Positions 8,401-17,212 of a DNA stretch of 64,000 nt are shown piece after piece (positions within the stretch are counted from its first letter, which is position 1; the number at the start of each line of letters is the position of its first letter). The translations under genes and the position numbers were made by a program. The notes below the pieces were generated by a model. That model did no database searches and had not been told where the DNA came from. It was given only the letters and a program-made list of their open reading frames with translations. Source of the DNA: CAVRJC01 sp964505725 (GTDB lineage Bacteria; Actinomycetota; Acidimicrobiia; IMCC26256; DASPTH01); contig CAZDJK010000052.1 of assembly GCA_964505725.1 (NCBI GenBank), forward strand, positions 66,396 through 130,395. Reading direction: 5' to 3'.

Positions 8401-9620
8401 TCGCGGCGGTGGATCGCGACGACGGGCCTGCGCTAGCGATCGTGGTGTCCGCCGAGCCCTGGGTCGAAGCACTGCACGCACACCTGGCCGCGCACGGCGG
8501 GGCCCGCGTGCGGCAGATCGTGCTCGATCCGCGGGTCGCCCTCGAGGAGGACTACGACGCGCTGATCGTCGACGCCCGCTGGCCGTCGCTCACGCGCGAC
8601 CTCGTCGACCGTCTGCACCGTCTCGGCCGCACCGTCGTCGGCGTGTTCGCGTGTGACGACGGTGGCGCCCAAGCGCGGCTCGCCACGCTCGGTGTCGACC
8701 TTGCGGTCGACGCCGCCACCGCTCCCGCCGACGTCGTCGCGGTCCTCCAGGCGGTCGCGCCGTCGGAACGCCCGTCCCCACGGGCAGAGCCCGTCGCCGC
8801 CCAAGGATCCTTGCCCCGTGGCGTGCCGCGCCTCGTCGCGGTCGGCGGCGCCGCCGGCGCCGGGGTCACCGAGGTCGCGATCTCGTTCGCGGCCGCCGTC
8901 GCGCAACGGGGCGACCCGGCGGTGCTGCTGGACGCCGACCCCCGCGGCGGGTCGGTGGCGCCGCGGCTCGGGCTACGGCTCGAGCCCAACGTGTGCGGCG
9001 CGATCGACGCGGTCGCGCACGGAGACGGAGCCGGCGACATCCAGCCCGCGCTGGTCCGCACCCGCGGCTCACGGCTGCAGGTGCTGTGCGGCTTCCCGAG
9101 CGCTGCCGCCGCCGGTCCCGTCTCAGCGGAGGCGGTGCGGCGGCTCCTCGCGCGACTGTCGGCGGCGCCGGGCTACACCGTCGCCGACGCCGGTGCCGGA
9201 GAGCACGCCGCGGTCACGGACGCCGTGATCGGTTCGGCACCGGTGCTCGTGGCGGTGGGCATCGCCAGCCCGGTGGGCGTCGCCCGCCTCGTCTCGTGGC
9301 TCGCGGACCGTCGGGCGACCGCCGGGGACGCCGCGCTCCACGTCGTGGTGAACCGTGCGCCGTCCGACCGCTACCGCCGCCGCGAGATCGCCACCGAGCT
9401 CAGGCGCGCGGTGGCGCCCGCGAGCCTCGTCTTCGCCCCCCACGACCGACGGGTCGAGGCCGCGTCGTGGAACGGCCAGATCTGCGGCGCCGGTGCGTTC
9501 GTGAACGCGCTGGCACCGCTCGTCGAGCTCGTCCACCCGCGGGTCGGGCGCCGCCGATCGGATCGGCTCCCGGTCCTGCGCCGGCGGCCTCGCCCACTCG
9601 CGTCGGCGGTGGGCGGATGA
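8397..9620 (+). CDS. cpaE: CpaE/TadZ-like localisation ATPase with deviant P-loop
   Basis: 407-residue protein of the MinD/ParA superfamily that positions the Tad machine in the cell. Residues about 12-120 form a receiver-like N-terminal domain (VVSAEPWVEAL, ALIVDARWP). The ATPase-like part begins VAVGGAAGAGVTEVAISFA followed by VLLDADPRGGSVAP. The usual Walker A lysines of KGGxGKT are absent, so ATP hydrolysis is doubtful; TadZ proteins are known for atypical P-loops. GTG start overlaps the cpaB stop, and its own stop overlaps the cpaF start, each by 4 bases. Confidence 0.85.
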   Translation: MIAAVDRDDGPALAIVVSAEPWVEALHAHLAAHGGARVRQIVLDPRVALEEDYDALIVDARWPSLTRDLVDRLHRLGRTVVGVFACDDGGAQARLATLGVDLAVDAATAPADVVAVLQAVAPSERPSPRAEPVAAQGSLPRGVPRLVAVGGAAGAGVTEVAISFAAAVAQRGDPAVLLDADPRGGSVAPRLGLRLEPNVCGAIDAVAHGDGAGDIQPALVRTRGSRLQVLCGFPSAAAAGPVSAEAVRRLLARLSAAPGYTVADAGAGEHAAVTDAVIGSAPVLVAVGIASPVGVARLVSWLADRRATAGDAALHVVVNRAPSDRYRRREIATELRRAVAPASLVFAPHDRRVEAASWNGQICGAGAFVNALAPLVELVHPRVGRRRSDRLPVLRRRPRPLASAVGG

Positions 9621-10864
9621 GCACCGACGCCTACCGCGCCGTCCGCGACGACGTCCACGGGCGGATCGCCCGTCGCCGGCTCCGGCCCGACCGCGACGTC
9701 GCGGAAATCCGGGACGAGGCCCGTGCCGCGGTCGACGAGTTCGAGCGGCGTGCGCGGCTGGGAGAGCACTCGCCGCTCGCCGACCCCTCCGAGATGGTCG
9801 AGCGGGTCGTGGCGTCGATCACCGGCTTCGGTGCGCTCGGTGAGCTCGTCGTCCGCCGCGACGTCGAGGAGATCTTCATCGAGGGCGCACGCGTGTCGTA
9901 CCTCGACGCGACCGGCCGGTTGCTCGGTCTCGCGCGACCGACGAGTGAGGAGGAGAACCGCCACGTGGTCGAGCGCCTGCTCGCGTCCACCGACCGCCAG
10001 CTCAACGCCAAGCACCCGATGGTGCAGGCCCGCGTGCTCGACGGGACCGCCCGGCTCACCGCGGCCATCCCGCCGGTCGGCGACCGTCTGTCGGCGACGC
10101 TCCGCCGCTACGTGGTGCGCAACGTCACCCTCGACGATCTCGTCGGCCGCGACTCGCTGACTGGTGAAGCCGCGGACTTCCTCCGGTCCCTGATGCGCGT
10201 GCGGAGCCGGATCGCGGTGTCGGGTGAACCGAGCGCGGGCAAGACGACGCTCGCGGCGGCGCTGCTCGCGGCCGCGCCCGCCAGCCACTGCGTGCGGGCG
10301 TGCGAGGAGGTCCGTGAGCTCTCCGTCCCGATCACGCACGGCTCGTACTACGAGGCGCGTCCACCCGCGGTCGACGGGAGCGGCGAGATCGATCTCCGGC
10401 AATTGGTGAAGTTCGTGCTCGGCATGCGGCCCGATCGCATCGTCGTGGGTGAGGTGCGCGGCGCCGAGGCGTTCGAGCTCAGCCGTGCGGTCAACGCCGG
10501 CTGTGGGTTCTTGTGCACCGTCCACGCGAACAGCGCGGCCGAGGCGCTCGACGCCTTGGTCAACGCCGCGCTGATGGCGGGCGAGAACGTCACCGAGCGG
10601 ATCGTGCGGAAGATCTTCTCGGAGTCACTCGACGTCGTCGTCCACCTCGACCGCGACGACGCGCGGCGGGACGGCACCGACTCGATCCGGCGCAAGGTGA
10701 TGGCGGTCACCGCCGTCGTACCCGCGCTCCACGACGACTTCAGCACCGAGCCGGTGTTCGCTCGCGAGCACCTGGACGCGCCGCTCGTGCGCACCGGCCC
10801 GGTGCCTGCCGCGCTCGCCGCGCGCGTCGCGCGCGGCGAGCCGGTGGCGGCGGTCGCCCGATGA
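9617..10864 (+). CDS. cpaF: Tad pilus secretion ATPase CpaF/TadA
   Basis: 415-residue hexameric type II/IV secretion ATPase that drives pilus assembly. Seen: N-terminal domain EEIFIEGARVSYLD, Walker A GEPSAGKTT (residues 203-211), Asp/Glu-box region VRACEEVREL, Walker B RIVVGEVRG (274-282) and His box CTVHANSAAEAL (300-311). All catalytic motifs are intact. ATG at 9617 overlaps the cpaE stop; the same frame is open far upstream in the other genes, but that extension antedates the true start. Feeds energy to the platform proteins encoded next. Confidence 0.95.
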   Translation: MSTDAYRAVRDDVHGRIARRRLRPDRDVAEIRDEARAAVDEFERRARLGEHSPLADPSEMVERVVASITGFGALGELVVRRDVEEIFIEGARVSYLDATGRLLGLARPTSEEENRHVVERLLASTDRQLNAKHPMVQARVLDGTARLTAAIPPVGDRLSATLRRYVVRNVTLDDLVGRDSLTGEAADFLRSLMRVRSRIAVSGEPSAGKTTLAAALLAAAPASHCVRACEEVRELSVPITHGSYYEARPPAVDGSGEIDLRQLVKFVLGMRPDRIVVGEVRGAEAFELSRAVNAGCGFLCTVHANSAAEALDALVNAALMAGENVTERIVRKIFSESLDVVVHLDRDDARRDGTDSIRRKVMAVTAVVPALHDDFSTEPVFAREHLDAPLVRTGPVPAALAARVARGEPVAAVAR

Positions 10865-11754
10865 GCCTCCTGGCGGCGGTCTCCATCGGCGCCTTCTGCT
10901 ACCTCGCCGTCGGCGCCGCGACGGGCCGGCTGCCCCGGATGCGACGCTGGCGCCAGTCGCGCCCCGACGCCGCCCGGGCTCGCCTCTGGTTGCACCAGGC
11001 CGGTGTCGGCATTTCGCCTCTGCAGTTCGGGCTCCTCTCGTGCGCGCTGGGAGCCGGAGCCTGTCTGGTGACGCTGGCGCTGACCCGTACGCCGCTCGTC
11101 GCGATCGTGCCCGCGGGCGCGGTCGCCGTGCTCCCACGCGCCTATTACGCGCGTCGACGGGCCGTGAGGCTGCGCTCGGTGCTCGAGGCCTGGCCCGACG
11201 GCCTCCGCGACCTCGCGGGGTCCATCGCGGCGGGATGCTCGCTCACGCAGGCGGTGACCGCGCTCGCGACCACCGGTCCCGCGCCACTGCGCGACGCGTT
11301 CGCGCGGTTCCCGGCCCACGCGCCGATGCTCGGGACGGTCGCCGCGCTCGAGGTCGTGCAGGACGAGCTCGCGGATCCTGCGAGCGACCGTGTCCTCGAG
11401 GTGCTCGTGCTCGCACACGAGCGTGGGGGCGCGGTGGTGAAGGAGATCCTCGAGGACCTCGTCGTGACGACGACGAAGGACGTCAAGGTGCTCGACGAGA
11501 TCGAGGTCGACGACCTCGAGATGAAGATCAACGCGCGCGCGGTCCTCGCGCTGCCCTGGTTCGTCCTCGTGGCGCTGGTGGCGCGTGCGGGCGCCTTCCG
11601 TGACTTCTACCGCTCCACGCCCGGCTTCGCGGTCGTCCTGGGCGGGGCGGCGCTCTGCGGCCTCGGGTACGTGTGGATCAGCCGGCTCGGACGCACGGCC
11701 GGGGAACCCCGCGTGCTCGGCGGGTCGAGCGCCAGCGCGGTCGTCGCCGGATGA
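10861..11754 (+). CDS. tadB: Tad inner-membrane platform protein TadB
   Basis: 297-residue type II secretion F-domain protein. Seen: two hydrophobic spans in the first 100 residues, a cytoplasmic domain carrying LEAWPDGLRDLAGSIAAGCS and LVLAHERGGAVVKEILEDL (the T2SSF core), then C-terminal spans ALPWFVLVALVARAG and GFAVVLGGAALCGLGYVW. Works with TadC as the rotary platform turned by CpaF. ATG at 10861 overlaps the cpaF stop by 4 bases, and the same holds at its end with tadC. Confidence 0.93.
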   Translation: MSLLAAVSIGAFCYLAVGAATGRLPRMRRWRQSRPDAARARLWLHQAGVGISPLQFGLLSCALGAGACLVTLALTRTPLVAIVPAGAVAVLPRAYYARRRAVRLRSVLEAWPDGLRDLAGSIAAGCSLTQAVTALATTGPAPLRDAFARFPAHAPMLGTVAALEVVQDELADPASDRVLEVLVLAHERGGAVVKEILEDLVVTTTKDVKVLDEIEVDDLEMKINARAVLALPWFVLVALVARAGAFRDFYRSTPGFAVVLGGAALCGLGYVWISRLGRTAGEPRVLGGSSASAVVAG

Positions 11755-12683
11755 CCGCGCTGGTCGCCGCCGCGTTCGCGGCGCTCGCGTGCGCGGGCAC
11801 GGCCGCCCTGGCGGTCCCGCCGACGCGCAGGCTCGCACCCCGCGTGCGGCCGTACACGGTGCTCGCGCGGGTCAGGCTTGGGCACCCCGTCGACGTGCGC
11901 GCGGCGCCGGCTCCCGACCCGTGGGGGCGCAGCCCGATGGGTCTCCTGCTCGGTCCGGTGCTCGCGGCGGCGACGGCGCGCGTGAGCCGGGTGCTCGAGC
12001 GCCGCGACGACGACGCGCTGCGAGCGGCGCTCGCGCACGCGGGGCTCGACGACGTCACGCCCGCCGACTACCGGGCGCGGGTCGTGGCCCAGACGGTGGT
12101 GCTCGCGGGTGCGGGCGTCGTCGTCGGGGCGGCGTTCCTGCACTCGGCGCCGCTCACGCTCGCGCTCGGGGCGTGCGGCACGATCGCGGGCGCCTCGCGG
12201 GCTCGGGCGCGGGTCGACCGCGCGATCGCCGAGCGCCGAGAGCGGATGCGGCTCGAGCTGTACACCGTGAACCATCTGCTCGCGCTACACGCGCGCACGG
12301 GCGCGGGACCCGTGCAGGCGACCCGGCGCATCGTCGACCGCGGGCACGGCGCGCTGGTGGACGAGCTGTCCGGCGTGCTGCGAATGGTGCGCGGCGGCAC
12401 CTCGGCACCCGAGTCGTTCCGTCGTGTCGCCGCTGCGACCGCCGAGCCCGCCGCCGCCCGCACCTACAACCTCCTGGCGGCCGGCGCCGAGCGCGGGGTC
12501 GACCTCGCCGGCGGTCTGCGCGCGCTCAGCGAGGACCTGCGCGACGCCCGACGCGACGACATGCGCAAGCGCGCGACCAAACGGCGCGCCGCGATGCTCG
12601 TCCCGACGATCGCCGTGCTCGCGCCCGTGATGCTCCTGTTCATCGCCGCCCCGCTGCCTTCCATCGTGTTCGGGAGCCGGTAG
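11751..12683 (+). CDS. tadC: Tad inner-membrane platform protein TadC
   Basis: 310-residue second platform protein. Seen: N-terminal span, a pair of central spans (VVAQTVVLAGAGVVVGAAF), a cytoplasmic T2SSF domain with YTVNHLLALHARTGAGPVQA and YNLLAAGAERGVDLAGGLRA, and a C-terminal span VLAPVMLLFIAAPLPSIVF. ATG start at 11751 overlaps tadB. The short stretch between its stop and the pilin start (59 bases) is the only sizeable gap in the operon. Confidence 0.92.
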   Translation: MTALVAAAFAALACAGTAALAVPPTRRLAPRVRPYTVLARVRLGHPVDVRAAPAPDPWGRSPMGLLLGPVLAAATARVSRVLERRDDDALRAALAHAGLDDVTPADYRARVVAQTVVLAGAGVVVGAAFLHSAPLTLALGACGTIAGASRARARVDRAIAERRERMRLELYTVNHLLALHARTGAGPVQATRRIVDRGHGALVDELSGVLRMVRGGTSAPESFRRVAAATAEPAAARTYNLLAAGAERGVDLAGGLRALSEDLRDARRDDMRKRATKRRAAMLVPTIAVLAPVMLLFIAAPLPSIVFGSR

Positions 12684-12742
12684 TGGCGGCCGCTTCCCCC
12701 GCCCCGATCCCGATTGCGATCCCGATTCCGGAGGCCATCCCC

Positions 12743-12949
12743 ATGCATCGATTCGTCCGCGTCCTCGCCCTCGTCCAGCGCGTCGCGAGCCTGGCCTCAC
12801 GGCGCGTCGGGGGAGAGGAGGGGATGACCACCGCCGAGCTGCTCGGCAACGCCGCGCTCGGCATCGCCGCGCTGGTTGCGATCTGGGCGGTGCTCCAGAC
12901 CCTCGGGCTCGACATCGTCGAGTGGATCCGCGGCCAGCTCCGCGTGTGA
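12743..12949 (+). CDS. Small Flp-type pilin
   Basis: 68-residue prepilin, the likely major subunit. Seen: a basic leader ending RVGGEEG, then MTTAELLGNAALGIAALVAI, so prepilin peptidase would cut between Gly27 and Met28 and leave the conserved Glu at position +5 (Glu32) at the head of a hydrophobic helix; only about 40 residues remain in the mature protein. ATG 12743 is preferred over the in-frame GTG at 12683 because CGGAGG lies at 12729-12734. The peptidase (TadV) is not in the window. Confidence 0.85.
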   Translation: MHRFVRVLALVQRVASLASRRVGGEEGMTTAELLGNAALGIAALVAIWAVLQTLGLDIVEWIRGQLRV

Positions 12950-13326
12950 GCGTCGATGACCAGGTCGGCATGGCCACGGTGCAGCTCGTGACCGCGACGG
13001 CACTGTCACTCGTCGTCTTCGTGATGCTCACGAACCTCGTCGTCGATCTCTACGTGCGCGGCGTCGTGCGGTCCGCGGTCGACGAAGGGGCCCGGGCGGG
13101 TGCACCCGTCGACCTCGGCGCGACCGACTGCGTGGACCGGGCGCGCGACGTCCTTGCCCACCTCGTGCCGGGGCCGGTCGGGCGCTCCGTGCGCGTCGAG
13201 TGCCGGGAGGAGCAGGGCACGATGCGCGCGTCCGCCGACGCGGTGCTCCGCGGCTGGTTACCCGGTCTCGTGCCCGACTGGTCCTTCCGCGTCGTGGGGT
13301 CGGCCACCAAGGAGCGCAGTCCGTGA
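12946..13326 (+). CDS. TadE-like minor pilin
   Basis: 126-residue pseudopilin. Seen: VGMATVQLVTATALSLVVFV, a prepilin-like hydrophobic head (with Gln rather than Glu at +5), followed by YVRGVVRSAVDEGARAGA, the TadE signature helix. The rest is a small outside domain with two cysteines (DCVDRAR, VECREEQ) that could form a disulphide. GTG start overlaps the pilin stop by 4 bases; an in-frame ATG eight codons in is an alternative start. Confidence 0.8.
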   Translation: MSVDDQVGMATVQLVTATALSLVVFVMLTNLVVDLYVRGVVRSAVDEGARAGAPVDLGATDCVDRARDVLAHLVPGPVGRSVRVECREEQGTMRASADAVLRGWLPGLVPDWSFRVVGSATKERSP

Positions 13327-13757
13327 GCGCGTCCGTCCGCCGTCGCGCCACCGCGGCACATGGGTTCGTCGCCACCGAGCTCGCGCTCGGGATCGGGCTC
13401 CTGCTCCTCCCGGTCGCGCTGCTGGTGCTCACGCTGCCGACGTGGTCCGAGCGCCAGACCGACGCCCGCGAGATGGCGCGCGAAGCCGCCCGTACCGTCG
13501 TCACCGGCGGTTCGTGCGACCCCGCGGCAGCCCGCGCAGTGGTTGTCACGATGGCGACCAATCTCGGGGTCGCGGCGCCGGATGTCGGAGTCTCGCTCGA
13601 CTGCGCACCCGGTCCGCTCCCGCCCCGCGGTGAGCTGACGGTCTCGGTCACCGTGCGCATCCCCGCGGTCAACGTGCCGGGAGTGGGCGCGGTCGGTGCC
13701 TGGAGCTGGACCGCTCGTCACCGCGAGTCGATCGACGCCTACCGGAGCGAGCTGTGA
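13323..13757 (+). CDS. TadE-like minor pilin (second)
   Basis: 144-residue pseudopilin. Seen: basic leader, then HGFVATELALGIGLLLLPVA, with a Gly-Phe cleavage point that leaves Glu at +5, then AREMAREAARTVVTGGSC as the TadE helix and an outside domain with cysteines at SCDPAAA and LDCAPG. GTG start overlaps the preceding stop by 4 bases and its stop overlaps the next gene. Together with its neighbours it probably forms the pilus tip or initiation complex. Confidence 0.8.
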   Translation: MSASVRRRATAAHGFVATELALGIGLLLLPVALLVLTLPTWSERQTDAREMAREAARTVVTGGSCDPAAARAVVVTMATNLGVAAPDVGVSLDCAPGPLPPRGELTVSVTVRIPAVNVPGVGAVGAWSWTARHRESIDAYRSEL

Positions 13758-14179
13758 GTGCGGCACGGGCCGCTGACGAGCGCGGCACGGTCACGTTCTG
13801 GCTGCTCGGTCTGTGTCTCATGCTGCTCGTGCTCGGGGGCATCGGCCTCGACCTCTCGCGGTCGTTCTCGCAGCGGCGCGCCCTCGCCGCGGATGCCGAC
13901 GCCGCCGCGCTCGCGGGCGCGTCAGCGATCGACGAGGACGCGTATCGCGCGACGGGCCGCGTGGAGCTCGTACCGGCCGCGGCGGAGGCGCTGGCACGGG
14001 GGAGCATCGCCCGGCAGCCCGACCGCGGCGAGATCCGCGACGTCGAGGTGCGCGCGACCGCCGCTGCGGTGACCGTCGTGGTGTTTGGGCACGTCGACCT
14101 TTCGCTCCTCCGGCTCCTGCACACCGCGGATCTCGACGTGCGGTTCGTCGCCACCGCAGCTCCCCGGCGGTCGCCGTGA
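13754..14179 (+). CDS. TadG-like (Tad domain) minor pilin
   Basis: 141-residue membrane-anchored protein. Seen: ADERGTVTFWLLGLCLMLL as the N-terminal Tad/TadG hydrophobic head and GLDLSRSFSQRRALAADADA followed by AALAGASAID, the hallmark helix of TadG-type proteins. It lacks the large C-terminal domain of full-length TadG and of the homologue at 43058-44572, so it is a short version. GTG start, 4-base overlaps at both ends. Confidence 0.85.
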   Translation: MSAARAADERGTVTFWLLGLCLMLLVLGGIGLDLSRSFSQRRALAADADAAALAGASAIDEDAYRATGRVELVPAAAEALARGSIARQPDRGEIRDVEVRATAAAVTVVVFGHVDLSLLRLLHTADLDVRFVATAAPRRSP

Positions 14180-15120
14180 GCGTGAGGTGGCGGCGCGTCG
14201 CCGCGGTCGCCGTCGCGGCCGGGTCGGTCTTCGGGTTGCCGCTTCCCGCTGTGGCCGACCCGGCCGGCGGCGGCACGCTCGGTCCCGACTTCGTGCGTGC
14301 CGACGCGCGCGATCTCGGTGCCGGCAGTTTCCCCGGGACCGGCCTGCCGGCGAGCCGACCGTCGTCCGAGTCGGCGTACGAGTGGCAGCGCCAGGTCGAC
14401 TCGCGCTTGTGCGTCGTGTTCGACGGGCCCGTTCCGCCCGACCTGCTGCCGTACGTCAGCGACTTCGCGCCCGCGGCGTCGGGTTGGGTGGTGGTGCTCC
14501 CTCCCGCGGGTGTCCCACCCGGGACGCGTCTGCTGCCCGACACCGCGCCTATACCGCCCGGCGCCCGTGCCGTCGGACAGGCGGTGTTCGACCTCGCCCG
14601 CCGCCGGCTGTCGGACGCCCCGCTGTACCTGGTCCCGTCGTGCGCGGCGCCCGGCGCAGCCGGCCCTGCCGACGCACCGTCGCCCGCCGAGATCTGGGAG
14701 CAGGCGCCGTTGCCGCGCCGAGCCGTGGTCGCGAGCCCGCCCGGTTCGACGTCGTTCCCGGGCATCACCCGGCTGACGACCAGCCTCTCGAGCCCGGCAC
14801 GGGAGCCGACCACCGCGGCGGTCTCGCTGCGCGGCTTCGACGTCGACGTCCGCGCCGAGCCGGTCGCCTATGCATGGGACTACGGCGACGGGCACACCGA
14901 GGTCGTCGACGATCCGGCACGCGCGGCGGTGACCTACACGCGGCGCGGCGACTACCGCGTGACGTTGTACGTCATGTGGGCGGCGCGCGCCCATCTCGTC
15001 TACTCCCCGTGGGGTCTCGACCTCGGGACGGTCGACCTCGGCACCGTGACCATTCCCGAGACCCGCGCGTACCACGTCGCGGAGATCCGTTCCGTGCTCC
15101 GCTCCAACCCGACCCGCTAG
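14176..15120 (+). CDS. Secreted PKD-domain protein at the end of the Tad operon
   Basis: 314-residue exported protein. Seen: signal peptide VAAVAVAAGSVFGLPLPAVA, a proline-rich middle with two cysteines (SRLCVVFDG, VPSCAAP), and a PKD-like beta domain near residues 230-275 containing AYAWDYGDGHTEV and RRGDYRVTLYV. PKD domains are extracellular beta-sandwich modules that mediate protein or glycan contact. GTG start overlaps the TadG-like stop, so it is translated with the pilus genes; a tip adhesin or surface anchor of the pilus is a reasonable inference. Confidence 0.75.
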   Translation: MSVRWRRVAAVAVAAGSVFGLPLPAVADPAGGGTLGPDFVRADARDLGAGSFPGTGLPASRPSSESAYEWQRQVDSRLCVVFDGPVPPDLLPYVSDFAPAASGWVVVLPPAGVPPGTRLLPDTAPIPPGARAVGQAVFDLARRRLSDAPLYLVPSCAAPGAAGPADAPSPAEIWEQAPLPRRAVVASPPGSTSFPGITRLTTSLSSPAREPTTAAVSLRGFDVDVRAEPVAYAWDYGDGHTEVVDDPARAAVTYTRRGDYRVTLYVMWAARAHLVYSPWGLDLGTVDLGTVTIPETRAYHVAEIRSVLRSNPTR

Positions 15121-15174
15121 CGTCGGTCTCGTCCGCGCGACGGGGGTGTGCGGGCGTGAGCGGAGGTCGGTGGC

Positions 15175-15630
15175 GTGTTCAAGACGATCATCGTGGGAAC
15201 CGACGGATCGGACACCGCGTTCGAGGCGGTCAAGGTGGCGGGCGAGGTCGCATCGACCCAGGGCGACGACGCGGTGCTCCACGTCGTGAGCGTCGTGAGG
15301 CCGATGGCGCACCCCGCCGTTGCCGCGGGCGAAGCGACCTTCGCGGCGCCCGGCGCCGCCAACGTCAACTGGGAGCAGGAGGTGCGGGTCGACCTCGAGC
15401 GCAAGCTCGCCGGGATCGCGGAGCGGGTCGGCGGGAAGTCCGTCAACGTCGAGACCCACGTGCGCTTCGGGAGCCCGGCCGAGGTGCTGTGCGACATGGC
15501 GCACCACCTGAACGCCGACCTGATCGTGGTGGGCGATCGGGGGATGCACGGCGGGCGCCGGCTGCTCGGGAGCGTCCCGAACACGGTGTCGCACCACGCG
15601 CCGTGCAGCGTGCTGATCGTGTCCACCTGA
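15175..15630 (+). CDS. Universal stress protein (UspA family)
   Basis: 151-residue single-domain Usp. Seen: IIVGTDGSDTAFEAVKVA at the N-terminus and the ATP-binding signature VVGDRGMHGGRRLLGSVPN near the C-terminus (G-x2-G-x9-G-S). Such proteins bind ATP and help cells survive starvation or redox stress. GTG start 54 bases after the Tad operon; it could be read through from it but is probably a separate gene. Followed by two strong hairpins. Confidence 0.92.
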   Translation: MFKTIIVGTDGSDTAFEAVKVAGEVASTQGDDAVLHVVSVVRPMAHPAVAAGEATFAAPGAANVNWEQEVRVDLERKLAGIAERVGGKSVNVETHVRFGSPAEVLCDMAHHLNADLIVVGDRGMHGGRRLLGSVPNTVSHHAPCSVLIVST

Positions 15631-15632
15631 GC

Positions 15633-15668
15633 GTCCGGCCGCCGGACGGGCCCCGGCACTGTGCCGGG
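15633..15668 (+). terminator. Paired GC-rich hairpins after the usp gene
   Basis: GTCCGG/CCGGAC (15633-15638 with 15642-15647) and CCCGGCAC/GTGCCGGG (15652-15659 with 15661-15668) are two adjacent perfect dyads beginning three bases after the stop codon. There is no T-run, which is common in high-GC actinobacteria. Probable terminator. Confidence 0.5.
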
Positions 15669-15727
15669 CCGCGCCGATCCTCCCCCGTACACTTAGGCGC
15701 GCCTCATTCCCTGCCGAAACGGATTCC

Positions 15728-17212
15728 GTGAGCGACGCCCCCACACCATCGCCCGCGCCCGAGACTGCCGCGGCGGCCGCCAATCCCGACGTGGTGATCG
15801 TCGGCGCAGGGCCTGCGGGCCTCACCGCCGCCTACGTGCTGGCCAAGCGCGGCGCCGCATCGACCGTGCTCGAAGCCGACGACGTCGTGGGCGGGATCAG
15901 CCGCACCGCCCAACGCGACGGCTGGCGGTTCGACATCGGCGGACACCGCTTCTTCACCAAGGTGAAGGCGGTGAACGACCTGTGGTTCGAGATCCTCGGG
16001 CCCGACGAGTTCCTCCGCCGGCCCCGCATCAGCCGCGTCTACTACCGCGGGAAGTTCTACGACTACCCGATCAAGGCCGTGAACGCGTTGACGAACCTCG
16101 GCCCGGTCGAGGCGATGCGTTGCATGATCTCCTACGCGTGGGTGCGGGTGCGGCCGCCCAAGGACCAGAGCACGCTCGAGGGCTTCGTGGCCTCTCGCTT
16201 CGGCTGGCGCCTCTACGAGCACTTCTTCAAGACGCAGAGCGAGAAGGTCTGGGGCGTGCCCTGCACCGAGATCCAGGCCGACTGGGGTGCCCAGCGGATC
16301 AAGAACCTGTCGATCGGCCGCGCGGTGCTCGAAGCGCTCACGCCCAAGCGGATCCGCATGGGTCGCGACAAGTCGAAGCAGGTCACGAGCCTGATCGAGC
16401 AGTTCAACTACCCGAAGTACGGGCCGGGCCAGATGTGGGAGAAGGCCACCGACCTCGTCACCGAGCGCGGCACCAAGGTCGTGATGAATTCGGTCGTGAC
16501 CAAGGTCGAGCACGCCGACGGGCGCGCCCTCGCGGTCACCGCGGTGAACGACGGCGTGACGAACCGGTATCCGTGCACCCACGTCGTCTCGTCCATGCCG
16601 ATCAGCGCGCTCCTGAAGGCGATGGATCCCCCTCCGCCCACCGAGGTGCTGCGCGCGGCCGAGGCTCTCCGTTACCGCGCGCACATCACGGTCGCGCTCG
16701 TCGTACCCGAGGACGTGGGCTTCGACGACAACTGGATCTACATCAACGACCCCGAGGTGAAGGTCGGCCGGGTGCAGAACTTCGGCCGCTGGTCGCCCTA
16801 TCTGGTGAAGGACGGTCGCACGTCGCTCGGGCTCGAGCTGTTCGTCAACGAGGGCGACGAGTGGTGGAGCAAGACCGACGAGGATCTCATCGCCACCGGG
16901 AAGCGTGAGCTCCACCAGATCGGGCTGCTCGATCCGTCCAAGGTGGAAGCCGCCTACGTGGTGCGCACGCCGAAGGCGTACCCGTTCTACGACGCGCACT
17001 ACAGGCAGAACGTCGCCGTCCTCGCCGAGTGGCTGGCCGAGCACGCCCCCAACGTGTACCCGGTCGGTCGCAACGGGATGCACCGGTACAACAACCAGGA
17101 CCACTCGATGTACACCGCGATGCTGAGCGTCGAGAACATCTTCGGTGCCCACCACGACGTCTGGTCGGTGAACGTCGAGGAGGAGTACCACGAGGAGATC
17201 ACGGAGTCGTAG
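15728..17212 (+). CDS. FAD/NAD(P)-binding oxidoreductase, UDP-galactopyranose mutase-like
   Basis: 494-residue flavoprotein. Seen: Rossmann motif VVIVGAGPAGLTAA (GxGxxG at residues 26-31), EADDVVGGISRTAQRDG, DIGGHRFFTK and, near the C-terminus, NVYPVGRNGMHRYNNQDHSM, as in amine-oxidase/protoporphyrinogen-oxidase-like proteins related to UDP-galactopyranose mutase and often found in polysaccharide loci. GTG start at 15728. It is convergent with, and overlaps by 14 bases, the AftD-like gene, so a role in making an envelope sugar is plausible. A different flavin oxidase activity is not excluded. Confidence 0.75.
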   Translation: MSDAPTPSPAPETAAAAANPDVVIVGAGPAGLTAAYVLAKRGAASTVLEADDVVGGISRTAQRDGWRFDIGGHRFFTKVKAVNDLWFEILGPDEFLRRPRISRVYYRGKFYDYPIKAVNALTNLGPVEAMRCMISYAWVRVRPPKDQSTLEGFVASRFGWRLYEHFFKTQSEKVWGVPCTEIQADWGAQRIKNLSIGRAVLEALTPKRIRMGRDKSKQVTSLIEQFNYPKYGPGQMWEKATDLVTERGTKVVMNSVVTKVEHADGRALAVTAVNDGVTNRYPCTHVVSSMPISALLKAMDPPPPTEVLRAAEALRYRAHITVALVVPEDVGFDDNWIYINDPEVKVGRVQNFGRWSPYLVKDGRTSLGLELFVNEGDEWWSKTDEDLIATGKRELHQIGLLDPSKVEAAYVVRTPKAYPFYDAHYRQNVAVLAEWLAEHAPNVYPVGRNGMHRYNNQDHSMYTAMLSVENIFGAHHDVWSVNVEEEYHEEITES

